Assembly (NCBI RefSeq): GCF_013403245.1
Contig: NZ_JACBNQ010000015.1
Span: forward strand, 23,858 to 87,857
DNA: 64,000 nucleotides
Source of the DNA: Sedimentibacter hydroxybenzoicus DSM 7310
GTDB lineage: Bacteria; Bacillota; Clostridia; Tissierellales; Sedimentibacteraceae
Direction of reading: 5' to 3'
Part shown: positions 1-9,443 of the stretch, in pieces
Layout of the letters: the number at the start of each line of letters is the position of its first letter
Position numbering within the stretch: the stretch's first letter is position 1
Notes under the pieces: generated by a model
The model's database searches: none
What the model was told of the DNA's origin: nothing
Seen by the model: the letters and a program-made list of their open reading frames with translations, nothing else
Program-made: the position numbers and the translations under genes

Positions 1-143
1 TCACTCGGGGAGATATCAAATTTATCTAATACTCTTAATTTATTTACAGCAACATGCGTTGCCAAGAAATCACCTTCGGATGAGGTGATTGAATCCGGTC
101 TTGCCACATATGAAATTCGTTCTTTTGCTACTTCTGAATTCAT
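1..143 (-). CDS. Partial gene, N-terminal 47 residues only (possible DpdH-like protein)
   Basis: The reading frame starts at ATG 143 on the minus strand and runs off the left edge of the window. A strong AGGTAGGAGG ribosome-binding site lies just upstream, and the start is only 14 bases after the stop of the 258-aa gene, so this is the next gene of the same operon. Visible residues include MNSEVAKERISYVARPDS and a GDFLATHVAV stretch. No domain can be assigned from so short a piece. Its place after SNF2, RecQ and a ~260-aa protein recalls DpdH of 7-deazaguanine DNA systems, and the FLATH stretch near the N-terminus fits my memory of that family, but this is inference. That it is a real gene is well supported; its identity is not. 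Confidence 0.6.
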   Translation of the reverse strand, partial: MNSEVAKERISYVARPDSITSSEGDFLATHVAVNKLRVLDKFDISPS

Positions 144-157
144 AATCTACCTCCTAC

Positions 158-934
158 CTACATTATTGAAATATGTGTAATTGTCGAGTCATTTGAGTAA
201 GCTTTTAATTGGTACAATGTCCACGTATCTTTCTGGTCCAATATGTGATCCATTTTTATCTTTCCCACATCTTGTAATGCTCTCAATCCATTTGACACTC
301 CATAATTAAAGGTTCTATTTGCTGTGTCTGAATCAATAATAATATTACTCATTGGAGTAATTGCATTTACAAATTCACTTACAGAATACATTCTTTCTTT
401 TTCAAGTGAAGCATTGCAAATAGTATCCCATAAAAAAACACATGCATTTGGAATAATAAACATCTCTTGCAGATATCCAAACCCTAAAAACTGTGCCCAA
501 AATCTCCAAGAACGCATTGCCACTGCATCTACCGGATAGTTTGTCATTTGAGTAAATAAGGGTCCTAAATTTGCAATATTTTTATCTTCTTTAAAAATAT
601 CACTTCCCTTTTCAAAATATGCTTTTGTAACTAGATAAAACTGACCAGTATTAAACATTTCCAGCCTAGAATTAATGTATGTCCTCATACATTCAATATT
701 TTTTATTACCTTTGCATCTACAGCAAGAGAAATCAGATCATCCGAAATTGAAATTAATCCCAATTCTAAAGCAGCATTTTTGTAATCATTGAAATAAACC
801 GAACCATTTTCCAAATATTCAGGTTCCATCTTCTCTTTAAGTTCATAAGATACAATTGGTCCCTTTTCTACAATTTTGCACAAGGCAAATATTCTCTCCG
901 GAATAGCTGTTGTTACCATTTTATCCTTAAACAT
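158..934 (-). CDS. 258-aa operon protein, possible winged-helix (DpdG-like position)
   Basis: Unrecognised 258-residue soluble protein with no signal peptide or membrane segment. The first ~60 residues (IPERIFALCKIVEKGPIVS and following) have the spacing of a winged-helix domain: short helices ending in ALELGLIS. The rest is mixed and contains an aromatic stretch, RSWRFWAQFLGFGYL, near residue 145. It starts at ATG 934 behind GAAAGGGAAA and begins 11 bases after the RecQ-like gene, so it is co-transcribed with it. Size and position directly downstream of a RecQ-like helicase match DpdG in Dpd defence clusters. This is an inference from order, not from a motif, and no catalytic residues can be pointed to. 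Confidence 0.6.
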   Translation of the reverse strand: MFKDKMVTTAIPERIFALCKIVEKGPIVSYELKEKMEPEYLENGSVYFNDYKNAALELGLISISDDLISLAVDAKVIKNIECMRTYINSRLEMFNTGQFYLVTKAYFEKGSDIFKEDKNIANLGPLFTQMTNYPVDAVAMRSWRFWAQFLGFGYLQEMFIIPNACVFLWDTICNASLEKERMYSVSEFVNAITPMSNIIIDSDTANRTFNYGVSNGLRALQDVGKIKMDHILDQKDTWTLYQLKAYSNDSTITHISIM

Positions 935-945
935 AATTTCCCTTT

Positions 946-3414
946 CTATGTATATATAACACTAGGTAAAACACTTGGACCATCTACAAGTTCAACGAAA
1001 GTTTTACCTGCCTCATTAACATACGCATTGTTTTTTATAATGTGAATTATCTTAGTTGCACTCTTACCACACAAATTATTTTTTATAGTTATATATTGTT
1101 GCCCAATTATTCTTTCATCATCTGGATATACTACTGCTACCAAACCAGAAGTGAAATAATATCCATGTGCCTTCAACAACATATAAACATCCTTCACTAC
1201 CACTACTAGGATATTCCTTTTACTATTAATATCCAATATATTTTCAGAATTCTGCATACCTTCAGGAACAACTATCATTGAAACTCCTTTTTCAACAAGG
1301 CGATTTAACAAATTCATTCTTTCATTATCATTTACTAAAACAACCATTTCATTTGATTCTCCAAATGGCAATAATTGTTCTTCTGATAGTACTCTTAATG
1401 GCTCATCAACCCTATTTTTTAATGGAAACTTATGAGAATCTCCGATTATAGGTATATCGTGTATATTACATCCAGCACAGTATTCATATACTTTTGAATA
1501 AGTTTTATAAAATAATTCCGAAATACATTCTTTGCTTTTACTTCTTACTGCATTAACCATCATATTATATGATGAATTATAAAAATCCCACTCTTCTTCT
1601 CTGATTTTGTCAATATGAACCTTTAGAACATCATCAATTACTCGCAATCTGTCATTTACTATTTCGATTAGTATAAAGTAATGTCCATTCTCTATTTTTA
1701 CCTCAAGTATGCGGATCAAATTGTACCTTCTAAGGAACAGCAAAACATAAATATTCCAATTCCTATCAGCTTCGCTTATCGGAGAATCATCAAATATGTC
1801 GTCGTTTGCATAATTAGGCTTAATAGAAGTATCTATAAACACTCGGTTATTGGACGATCTGACAGATTGAGTGTTGTTATATAAGCTATCCCATCTTCTC
1901 CATATTTTTTTCGTCGTTAATACTCGCTTTTTAATTCTATCTTTTCCAATAGTCTCATCTCCTGGATGCAAACACATTATACTTAAACACGGTAAGTGAT
2001 CTCGACCACCTCTTCCTAATTCTTGATAATATGTGTTAGCATTTTGCGGAATATATGTATGAATAACTGTTCTAACATCTCCTTTATCAACTCCAACTCC
2101 AAAAGCTGATGTTGCAACCATTATTTCATATTGGTCATCGACCCATTCTTCTATTAATTTTTTTCTCTGAGCAGAGCCGGTTAACCCAGTAAATGTCCGT
2201 ACATTTTTAATTCCCGAATTAGATAAAAGCGTCTTTATATAGTCAGCATCGATCGGACGAGCAACGTAAATTATCATTGGATGAGGTAATTTTCTTACTA
2301 ATTCAACAATATCTTTCTCTTTTTCCTTATTACTCTTTGCTCTAACCACACAGTATCGCGGTTCATGTCTAAGTGCATCACATCTCACTTCTATCCACTT
2401 GCCGTTCACTTCAAAGAAATCTTTTAATGTCTCAATACATCGGTCCTCAAAAGTTGCGGATAGCAAAATAGTGCGTAAAGATGGATTTGTCATAAGCAAC
2501 ATATTTCGCCAAGATTCTAAGCACTGATAATCAACTCTAAAAGTTGCACCCCAATCTACAACGATATGCGCCTCATCTATTATTATATTATTTAAATATC
2601 TACATTTATTGGCTTCTTTTATAGCCTCTGCAAAACTAGGGTTCTCCAATAATGCTTCCGGTGAGATGAATAATACTTTGGCCTTCTTATCTTTAATAGC
2701 TTTTAAAATTGGGCCAGCATTCATCCCGCTGGAATATGAAAAGATTTCATTATCATTGTCATCTCGTTTAATAACTTGCTTTGTTACTCGAACCTGATCA
2801 ATTGCCAATGAAACAGTAGGTACTATAACTATTGTTAATCTATCTTTTTGATATGAAATCGTCTGCGTGACTAAACTCTTTCCTCCTCCTGTAGGCAGTG
2901 AAACGAGCGTTGTATATCCCTCCGGTGTATTCAAAGCTCCATAAACAGCTAACTTTTGATCCAAAGATTTAAAATGAGTATATCCTGTCATTGCATAAAT
3001 CATAGGATCTGTAAGCAGATTACTATCAGGCGCTACATGTTGTTCAGAAACAGTTCTAATAAATGCTTCGTTTACAAATTTCTCATTTACATAGCTTGGT
3101 AGTTGAAATGATGCAAAGTATTTCTGATCAATCTCATCAAAGGCAATTCCATATTCATTGTCATCTAAGAAGCAATCTTTCTTAAATTTTATCGCTGTGT
3201 CAAACGTTAAAAGATAATCACGTAATGCAAGCAAATAATCATCTTTATATACCGACTTCTCAAGATACAATTCATATGCTCTTGTAAGTCGCTTCACTGT
3301 TTTTAAATAAAATTCTTCTCTAGAGTTCGTTCCACTTTCAAAGTCTATTTGAATAGAATTGATCTCATTGTTCAAATATTGACTTACCAAGCAAGTTATC
3401 GAATCCTTATTCAT
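946..3414 (-). CDS. RecQ-like DEAH helicase (DpdF-like)
   Basis: Superfamily 2 helicase of about 822 residues. Visible motifs are Walker A PTGGGKS (~172), Walker B with a following tryptophan, DEAHIVVDWG (~279), SAT of motif III, and the RecQ-type motif VI QELGRGGRD (~463). The DEAH-x-x-x-x-WG arrangement is typical of RecQ, but there is no recognisable RQC or HRDC domain; the C-terminal ~350 residues are unassigned. I chose ATG 3414 because GGAG lies about six bases upstream; TTG 3426 and ATG 3417 are alternatives. The start overlaps the SNF2 gene end by 8 bases, indicating translational coupling. It resembles DpdF, the RecQ-like component of 7-deazaguanine DNA restriction systems. Expected role: ATP-driven DNA translocation or unwinding. 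Confidence 0.8.
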   Translation of the reverse strand: MNKDSITCLVSQYLNNEINSIQIDFESGTNSREEFYLKTVKRLTRAYELYLEKSVYKDDYLLALRDYLLTFDTAIKFKKDCFLDDNEYGIAFDEIDQKYFASFQLPSYVNEKFVNEAFIRTVSEQHVAPDSNLLTDPMIYAMTGYTHFKSLDQKLAVYGALNTPEGYTTLVSLPTGGGKSLVTQTISYQKDRLTIVIVPTVSLAIDQVRVTKQVIKRDDNDNEIFSYSSGMNAGPILKAIKDKKAKVLFISPEALLENPSFAEAIKEANKCRYLNNIIIDEAHIVVDWGATFRVDYQCLESWRNMLLMTNPSLRTILLSATFEDRCIETLKDFFEVNGKWIEVRCDALRHEPRYCVVRAKSNKEKEKDIVELVRKLPHPMIIYVARPIDADYIKTLLSNSGIKNVRTFTGLTGSAQRKKLIEEWVDDQYEIMVATSAFGVGVDKGDVRTVIHTYIPQNANTYYQELGRGGRDHLPCLSIMCLHPGDETIGKDRIKKRVLTTKKIWRRWDSLYNNTQSVRSSNNRVFIDTSIKPNYANDDIFDDSPISEADRNWNIYVLLFLRRYNLIRILEVKIENGHYFILIEIVNDRLRVIDDVLKVHIDKIREEEWDFYNSSYNMMVNAVRSKSKECISELFYKTYSKVYEYCAGCNIHDIPIIGDSHKFPLKNRVDEPLRVLSEEQLLPFGESNEMVVLVNDNERMNLLNRLVEKGVSMIVVPEGMQNSENILDINSKRNILVVVVKDVYMLLKAHGYYFTSGLVAVVYPDDERIIGQQYITIKNNLCGKSATKIIHIIKNNAYVNEAGKTFVELVDGPSVLPSVIYT

Positions 3415-6400
3415 CATCTGCTCCAATCATCATTACAAACGCTGCTGATTCCAAGTGAATCTTTGGTCGCTTAATTGCATCTAATATTATTGTTTGTGTT
3501 GCCTTAAGCGATTCAATTCCCTCATCGCTTAGTCCGTAATATTCACTATTTGCCACTCGTGCAGATAACGTTCTTTCCATTTCTTCTCTAGCACCTTTTA
3601 TATTTGATCTTCTTTTGAATATTTCGAGCGCCTTATTATATGACTCTTTTCTTGATGAAACTATAAATTCCTCCCAATTTTCTCCACCATATTTTTGTTT
3701 AAACCAGTCTATGTTTCTTCCTGCAAACTCATCCTTCAGAAACTGAGCCTCTCTGCTCCTCTTACCTAAATGGACGATTTTTGATTTAATAAAGCCAATA
3801 TTAATTATCGAAAGGTACTCTCTTACTATTTCTTCATCGGATAATGAATCATCATTTGAGATTGTAATAGGAGAAATAACTTGCTCAGATAATAAATAGT
3901 TTCGATATGGGCTCATTGCATAAAGTGAAACTCCGTTATCCAGCATGTATGCATTATTAGGTGCAATAGACCATGTAAATATTAATCCACACCAATTAAC
4001 TCTGCTTCTTACTGCAAATGCACTTGCACATCCTTTACAAGATTTCATAGCATTATCTACAATACAATCAAATACTTCATCTCCTGGCGCAAAGAAATGC
4101 AGATAATCATTCTCTATTGCTAACTTTCTTGAAAAAGTTCCTCGTATTGCTCTATCCTGAGATTTTCTTGAAATACTTTTATCATATGATGCTTGAACAT
4201 CTATTAAAAACTTGTTTTGCTCAGAATTTAAATAATCATTCCATCGTGGCGGAATTAGCTGAGAATTAATAGCTGATTTCGGCGAAAACGATGTAGCAGA
4301 ATATGATATTTCTGTATTTTTCACGTTTCCATGAAATCCAGCTAAACTTGCCCAGTTTGACATGGTCATTGCAAATAACTCATTTTCATTCTGTGCATAA
4401 TACTCAATTAATCTTCTAAGTTCAGAATACATTGGCCTATAAATAAATCCCGCCGCATCAAAATTCTGCTCTTTTCTAATTACGTCACGCATTGAGTTTG
4501 CAAGATCTACTATTTTAGGAATTCGATTAAACAATCCATATTTAAAATCTTCCTTAATAGCAGAAACAATCTCATCATTAATATCTTTCATGATGATTTC
4601 CATTCCACTCAATGACTGATTAAATATTTGAAGTCCATTCTTAAAGAAACTAAATAATGCATCCTCAAAAGTATCTATGGTATGAACAACAACAGAATAT
4701 ACAACTGGTCTAGACATATCTCTTTCCAGACGATCTAATCGTCCTATTCTTTGCTCAATCGCACTTGTATCCCATGGCAAATCAATATGTACAATATAGT
4801 CAGCACACTGAAAATTTCGTCCTTCACCACCTGTATAATCGCATAACATTATTCGGCACTCTGATTGTGTTTGAAATCTATATGCATTTAGTTCTATTGC
4901 TTCCGCCTCCATATCTGCGCCAAAGAAACTTACTTCCTCTTCAGGAAAAACATGTATAAGAGCTTCTCTATACGCTCTAAAAGTTTCCTTATAATTAGTG
5001 AATAAAACTACCTTCTTATCGTATAATTCATCAAATAACGCATCTAGCACAACAACTAATCTTGAAGAATAACTCTCACCATACTGATCCGGATCGTTTA
5101 AAGCATCTACGATATTGTCTATATTATACTGTTCTGTTTCTAACCATTTTCTCGCATTTTCAATAATTTCTTCTCCTAATCCAAGCTTGGATGCTCTTTC
5201 AACAAAAGCCCATGGCGAACTAAAAAATGCTGATAATAATGGTCTTATATCTACATCAACATCCGCTGATCCCACTTCTAATTCATGGATAATCCAATTT
5301 GATAACTCACTGTATGTAAGATATTCATATGAATTTTTTTCATTGTCTGCAGAATACGTTATTTCTACAAGGTCCCGAGTCGCCATTAGTTTTTCTTCTT
5401 CATCTTCTGACTCTAAAAGCTTTCTTCTATTCCTGATGATATTGCTCTCAATCTGATAATTACTACAAATATATGAAATAATTACTTTAATTGAATAAAC
5501 ACCTAGGTCCTTATCAGCAAAATTTATTCTCCCAAGAAACTCTAATAATTTTTCATCATCTAATTCATCGCATATTTCCTCTAAATCATCATGAATTTCT
5601 GCAAATAATTCTTTACAATCTTCAGATTCATGCGCATCTTCCAGTTCATCTTTGGCGTTCTCAATTTCTTCTTCTAAATCCTCCAAATCATCTAAAATCA
5701 GCGCAGTTTTTTGAATAATTCTGCTTTGCTTACTAATTAGCTCTCCGAATCTTTCGACACTGTAATTGTCATATTTAAAAGGCAGAAGCAGTCTTAATAA
5801 ATCCAAATACTCTTCTTTTTTTTGCTGAACTGGAGTTGCACTTAAAAGTAATAAATTTTTAGCATTCTTACTAATTGTATGTAGTTTCGCATAGTCATTC
5901 ATTGAAAACAGATATTTGTGAACCTCGTCAATAATGACAAAATCCCACATTTTACTTATATTATTGCTAGTTATTTCATCCAGCGTCTTAACCTCAACAA
6001 AGTTATTGTTCGCACCAATACCCACAAGTATATTAAATTTTAGTAACAGCTCTGATTTCCATTGAGCTTTTAATGCTTCTGGCACGATCACCAATAATTT
6101 TGTATTACTCTGATTTATTGAAAATATTTTATAAACAGAAATGGCTTCAACAGTTTTTCCCATTCCAACTTCATCGGCTAACATATATCTGCATGGAGAC
6201 TCCTGGAGGCATCTCATAATAGTGTTGACCTGATGTGGTAATAAGTAAATTTTTGATCCGGCAAGTTCCTTAAAACCATAAATAGAGTTCTCTAAAATAT
6301 TCATACTTTTAGAAACAACAGCTCTGCCTAAATACCAACACGGATTCTGAAATTCATACCTTTTCAGCTGTGTACATGGATCTATCTGTCCATTGTTAAA

Positions 6401-6763
6401 GGATGCAATAATATCTTTCTCACAGACCTTATATATACTCTTATCTTTTAAATTTTGAATATAATAGTAGTAATATTTATCTTTACTTTTCTGGTTTGAA
6501 AGAATTCTGTGATTAATTCCTTTATAAACGACCGTAGATCCAACAAACAAGCTGCACCTCTCTACCACCCCTTCTGGAATTTCAATTGTCCCCTTTGATA
6601 GATCCTCAAAAAATATCATATATTGAAATGGATCATATATTTTAACCGATACGGTACGTTTAAATTCATCAACTTTTATTATATGCCCACAAACGAAAAT
6701 TCGTGGTTCTGCCATGCTTTCTTTATCTGCAGGGCATCTAACATACATTTTTGTATTAAGCAT
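3407..6763 (-). CDS. SNF2-family DNA-dependent ATPase (DpdE-like)
   Basis: 1118-residue Snf2/Rad54-type translocase. Motif I is DEVGMGKT (~196-203), motif II IIDEVHKYL (DEVH rather than DEAH, ~276), motif III LLLSATPVQ (~303), and the C-terminal RecA lobe ends with motif VI QRIGRLDRL (~668-676), preceded by GGEGRNFQ. Between the lobes is a highly acidic coiled-coil-like insertion at ~355-410, rich in Glu/Asp. The C-terminal ~400 residues are unassigned and include SCKGCASAF. It starts at ATG 6763 behind GGAG, 18 bases after the AddB-like gene. No nuclease motif is visible, so it presumably acts with its neighbours. DpdE of Dpd systems is an SNF2 protein of similar size next to RecQ; HepA/RapA-like and DISARM DrmD proteins are alternatives. 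Confidence 0.8.
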   Translation of the reverse strand: MLNTKMYVRCPADKESMAEPRIFVCGHIIKVDEFKRTVSVKIYDPFQYMIFFEDLSKGTIEIPEGVVERCSLFVGSTVVYKGINHRILSNQKSKDKYYYYYIQNLKDKSIYKVCEKDIIASFNNGQIDPCTQLKRYEFQNPCWYLGRAVVSKSMNILENSIYGFKELAGSKIYLLPHQVNTIMRCLQESPCRYMLADEVGMGKTVEAISVYKIFSINQSNTKLLVIVPEALKAQWKSELLLKFNILVGIGANNNFVEVKTLDEITSNNISKMWDFVIIDEVHKYLFSMNDYAKLHTISKNAKNLLLLSATPVQQKKEEYLDLLRLLLPFKYDNYSVERFGELISKQSRIIQKTALILDDLEDLEEEIENAKDELEDAHESEDCKELFAEIHDDLEEICDELDDEKLLEFLGRINFADKDLGVYSIKVIISYICSNYQIESNIIRNRRKLLESEDEEEKLMATRDLVEITYSADNEKNSYEYLTYSELSNWIIHELEVGSADVDVDIRPLLSAFFSSPWAFVERASKLGLGEEIIENARKWLETEQYNIDNIVDALNDPDQYGESYSSRLVVVLDALFDELYDKKVVLFTNYKETFRAYREALIHVFPEEEVSFFGADMEAEAIELNAYRFQTQSECRIMLCDYTGGEGRNFQCADYIVHIDLPWDTSAIEQRIGRLDRLERDMSRPVVYSVVVHTIDTFEDALFSFFKNGLQIFNQSLSGMEIIMKDINDEIVSAIKEDFKYGLFNRIPKIVDLANSMRDVIRKEQNFDAAGFIYRPMYSELRRLIEYYAQNENELFAMTMSNWASLAGFHGNVKNTEISYSATSFSPKSAINSQLIPPRWNDYLNSEQNKFLIDVQASYDKSISRKSQDRAIRGTFSRKLAIENDYLHFFAPGDEVFDCIVDNAMKSCKGCASAFAVRSRVNWCGLIFTWSIAPNNAYMLDNGVSLYAMSPYRNYLLSEQVISPITISNDDSLSDEEIVREYLSIINIGFIKSKIVHLGKRSREAQFLKDEFAGRNIDWFKQKYGGENWEEFIVSSRKESYNKALEIFKRRSNIKGAREEMERTLSARVANSEYYGLSDEGIESLKATQTIILDAIKRPKIHLESAAFVMMIGADDE

Positions 6764-6781
6764 AATCGGTCTCCATTTTAT

Positions 6782-9442
6782 TTATTCTATATTGGCGTAA
6801 TAAGCGACACATATTTCGCGATTAGTACAATATTTACACCATAAATTAGTATCACTGCGGAATTTAATTTCTTTAAGATTTTCAACAGACAAGTCTTGGT
6901 CTATCTTATCTTGATTAACATCCGGAAATTTGTCCTTTAAAACATCTTGGTTGAACTTTTTAGGATCCTTTAACTGTTTGTATATGAAAAGTTCGCGTAT
7001 CATCATATATTTTCTATTTTCTTCTGATAAAACAGAAAAAGACTTATCTTTATTTAATCTATTTCTTACATTGTTGATAATATCTATTCGATTGACATTC
7101 AATACAAATGGGAAATACTTCTTTATTTCATCATAGATTTCATTTAACTTTTCCAGCAAAAGAATTTCACTACAAGGTAACCCTTGCATACTTTCTTTGG
7201 TTTCATTTTCTAACCAAACTTCCAAATACTTGACCAACAAAAAGTTATCCTTATAAACGGTATTCCCTTCTGATAGGGTTTCGAATAAAAATCTTTGTTT
7301 GCAGATTCTATACCTGTAATAATCGTAAGAAGTATATTTTCCCACAGAACCTACTTTAAAGTTTATATCTGAGAAATCTTCTAATTTGTTTTTTATACGT
7401 TTATCTATATTCCTTTCCTTTTTAATTCCAAGGATTTTTAACAAATAATATGGTTCTCTTTCTTGATCTCCATCTCGTTTTACAAAACTTAATTTGTACT
7501 TTCCTCTATTAAATTCTAACCCGTAGATTAACGCATATCTTTTAAAGTTCTTATACTCTTTTCTAGCTTTAACATATACTTGATATTTCCAATCTACTGG
7601 ATTCTGTGCAACTTCAAAGAACTCGCCCGTTAAAGGCCAAGAGAATTCACCATTTTTTACCGAATTTATATCTTCATCAGTCAAACATGCAAAATGAAGG
7701 ATACTACTTTCCTGTTCCTTTACAGTTCGCAAAACATCACCATCAATTTGTTCAAAGTTACGTACAATCCAATTGGCGCTCTTTCCAGGTTTTGTTTCTT
7801 GAACTAAATATAATGACATTGTGGATTTTAAGCATTCAAATGAAGCGGATGCCTCAATGTTCTCCACTTCATCTAATCTGCTAAGCACTCTATTAATAAT
7901 GTCTACAAACACTTCTCCAAGTTCTCTATCTTCTAGAATTTCTTCTTGCAGATATTTTTTTAGTCGCTTATAAAATGCCTTAAAATTATTAGGTCTTTTT
8001 TCAAAGTCTTCATAAAAGAATGATGCTAACTCTTCTAAATTATTTAATGCCATCTCTAATTCATAAAGTTCACCTAAAGATACTGCATAATATGAAATAT
8101 GACTAACATATTCCTGGCGTTTATCATCTGATAAATACTTACGATTTTTTCTTACCTTTTTTATTCTTGTAAGCATGTCATCAACAGAAATGCATCCCTC
8201 AAATAATGCTTCCATTTTTCCAAATGTTGACGCCAATCTCCCAGGGGTCTCTTCTTCAAGAATTCCAGCACTTAAGCACTCTCGAATATCATTTAAATCT
8301 GAAATCACAGTACCATTTGCACTTGAATCCCACATGTTAGCTACTGCAATAAAGAAATGACCTAATGGATAATTTAAAAATTGTCTTTCTCCAAACTGTT
8401 CTGGAAAATACACCTTCAAAATATCGTTTGCGGAACTATCTGCTGCATAGATTTGCTCATTCATTGCCAACATAGGATGCTCTGGGTCTTTTCTCTCTGC
8501 AGCCTCAAAAACTCGAGCTACGTATCCTGCAAATTCTGTCATATTATCAAATTCGATTATTTTATATGGCTTCTCTACAGAAAAATCTTCTTTTCTTCCC
8601 GAAAGAAGTTTTCCCATATTTTGTGCCAATACGTTGCCTTCATAGCTAATTGAACTGCTATCTATAGGATGAAATTCATCTCCTTTATAATCTATTATTT
8701 TGCAATCAAAAGACGAATAAATGTCAACCCATGTTTGATATACGTTCTTGTATTGTTCCTGATAATTGAACAATAGAATTACTTTTTTATATTTACTTAT
8801 CTCCTCAATTGTTCTTAACATTAAAGGTGAAAATTGATGAACTCCTTGAATAACAATATGATCCAAATCCTTCACTTCCACTTCGCCCTCAGAATTAGAA
8901 TTTTTTCTCGCGTTATTCATAGCTTTGGAAAGAGCAATATTAATCTCTTCTTCTGTAAAATTTTCTTTTAGGAAGAAATCTTTTTCTTTCTCGGATTCAA
9001 GTATATTTTTGAATACTGCAACAATATATCTTTGCTCTGGAGTAAGATATTCATCCACTATATTCTGAGGAATCATCCTTAATTCAAACATTGTTCTTAT
9101 GCTACTGAACACTTCATCTCGATTAAATAAAAATGATTTTCTAATATTATCTAACTCTTCATCTGTCAATCCTATTTCATTACTTGAATTAATAATAACA
9201 TTGTCTATATCCGCATGTTGCTTTACTGCGCATGAAGTGCTTGTCCAAAATTCATATAATGAGTCAGTCAAATTTTTTATGGTTGTTACTCTGCCTATCT
9301 GAAAAGACTTGCCATATATACTTTTCAATCCATTTACAAGAGTCTGGGACACACAAAAATAAGGGCAATTTGATATTTCATCCCAAAATTTTTCTTTGTT
9401 TATTTTGTATGGATCATGATAAGTGTAAATAATAATTGACAT
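6782..9442 (-). CDS. AddB/RexB-like protein with Fe-S cysteine signature, catalytic motifs not visible
   Basis: 886-residue protein lying 1 base after a NERD-UvrD helicase, the same pairing as AddA/AddB. The C-terminus carries C869-x2-C872-x5-C878 (WCKYCTNREIC), and a fourth cysteine lies at about 714 (YRICKQRF). This is the arrangement that holds the 4Fe-4S cluster in AddB and Cas4-type nucleases. HIVIQGVHQFSPLMLRTIEE (~200) recalls AddB motif II. No GxGKT Walker A is seen at the N-terminus, and I could not find an obvious D...ExK nuclease triad between the cysteines. It may therefore be a structural, DNA-binding homologue. It starts at ATG 9442 behind TTGGAGGAAT. Related to AddB/RexB by architecture; the function in this operon is inferred. 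Confidence 0.65.
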   Translation of the reverse strand: MSIIIYTYHDPYKINKEKFWDEISNCPYFCVSQTLVNGLKSIYGKSFQIGRVTTIKNLTDSLYEFWTSTSCAVKQHADIDNVIINSSNEIGLTDEELDNIRKSFLFNRDEVFSSIRTMFELRMIPQNIVDEYLTPEQRYIVAVFKNILESEKEKDFFLKENFTEEEINIALSKAMNNARKNSNSEGEVEVKDLDHIVIQGVHQFSPLMLRTIEEISKYKKVILLFNYQEQYKNVYQTWVDIYSSFDCKIIDYKGDEFHPIDSSSISYEGNVLAQNMGKLLSGRKEDFSVEKPYKIIEFDNMTEFAGYVARVFEAAERKDPEHPMLAMNEQIYAADSSANDILKVYFPEQFGERQFLNYPLGHFFIAVANMWDSSANGTVISDLNDIRECLSAGILEEETPGRLASTFGKMEALFEGCISVDDMLTRIKKVRKNRKYLSDDKRQEYVSHISYYAVSLGELYELEMALNNLEELASFFYEDFEKRPNNFKAFYKRLKKYLQEEILEDRELGEVFVDIINRVLSRLDEVENIEASASFECLKSTMSLYLVQETKPGKSANWIVRNFEQIDGDVLRTVKEQESSILHFACLTDEDINSVKNGEFSWPLTGEFFEVAQNPVDWKYQVYVKARKEYKNFKRYALIYGLEFNRGKYKLSFVKRDGDQEREPYYLLKILGIKKERNIDKRIKNKLEDFSDINFKVGSVGKYTSYDYYRYRICKQRFLFETLSEGNTVYKDNFLLVKYLEVWLENETKESMQGLPCSEILLLEKLNEIYDEIKKYFPFVLNVNRIDIINNVRNRLNKDKSFSVLSEENRKYMMIRELFIYKQLKDPKKFNQDVLKDKFPDVNQDKIDQDLSVENLKEIKFRSDTNLWCKYCTNREICVAYYANIE

Positions 9443-9443
9443 T

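Noticed and set aside
5115..5456. Plus-strand frames inside the SNF2, AddB-like and UvrD genes
   Set aside because: All lie opposite conserved helicase motifs, have Ser/Phe/Leu-rich translations and lack ribosome-binding sites.
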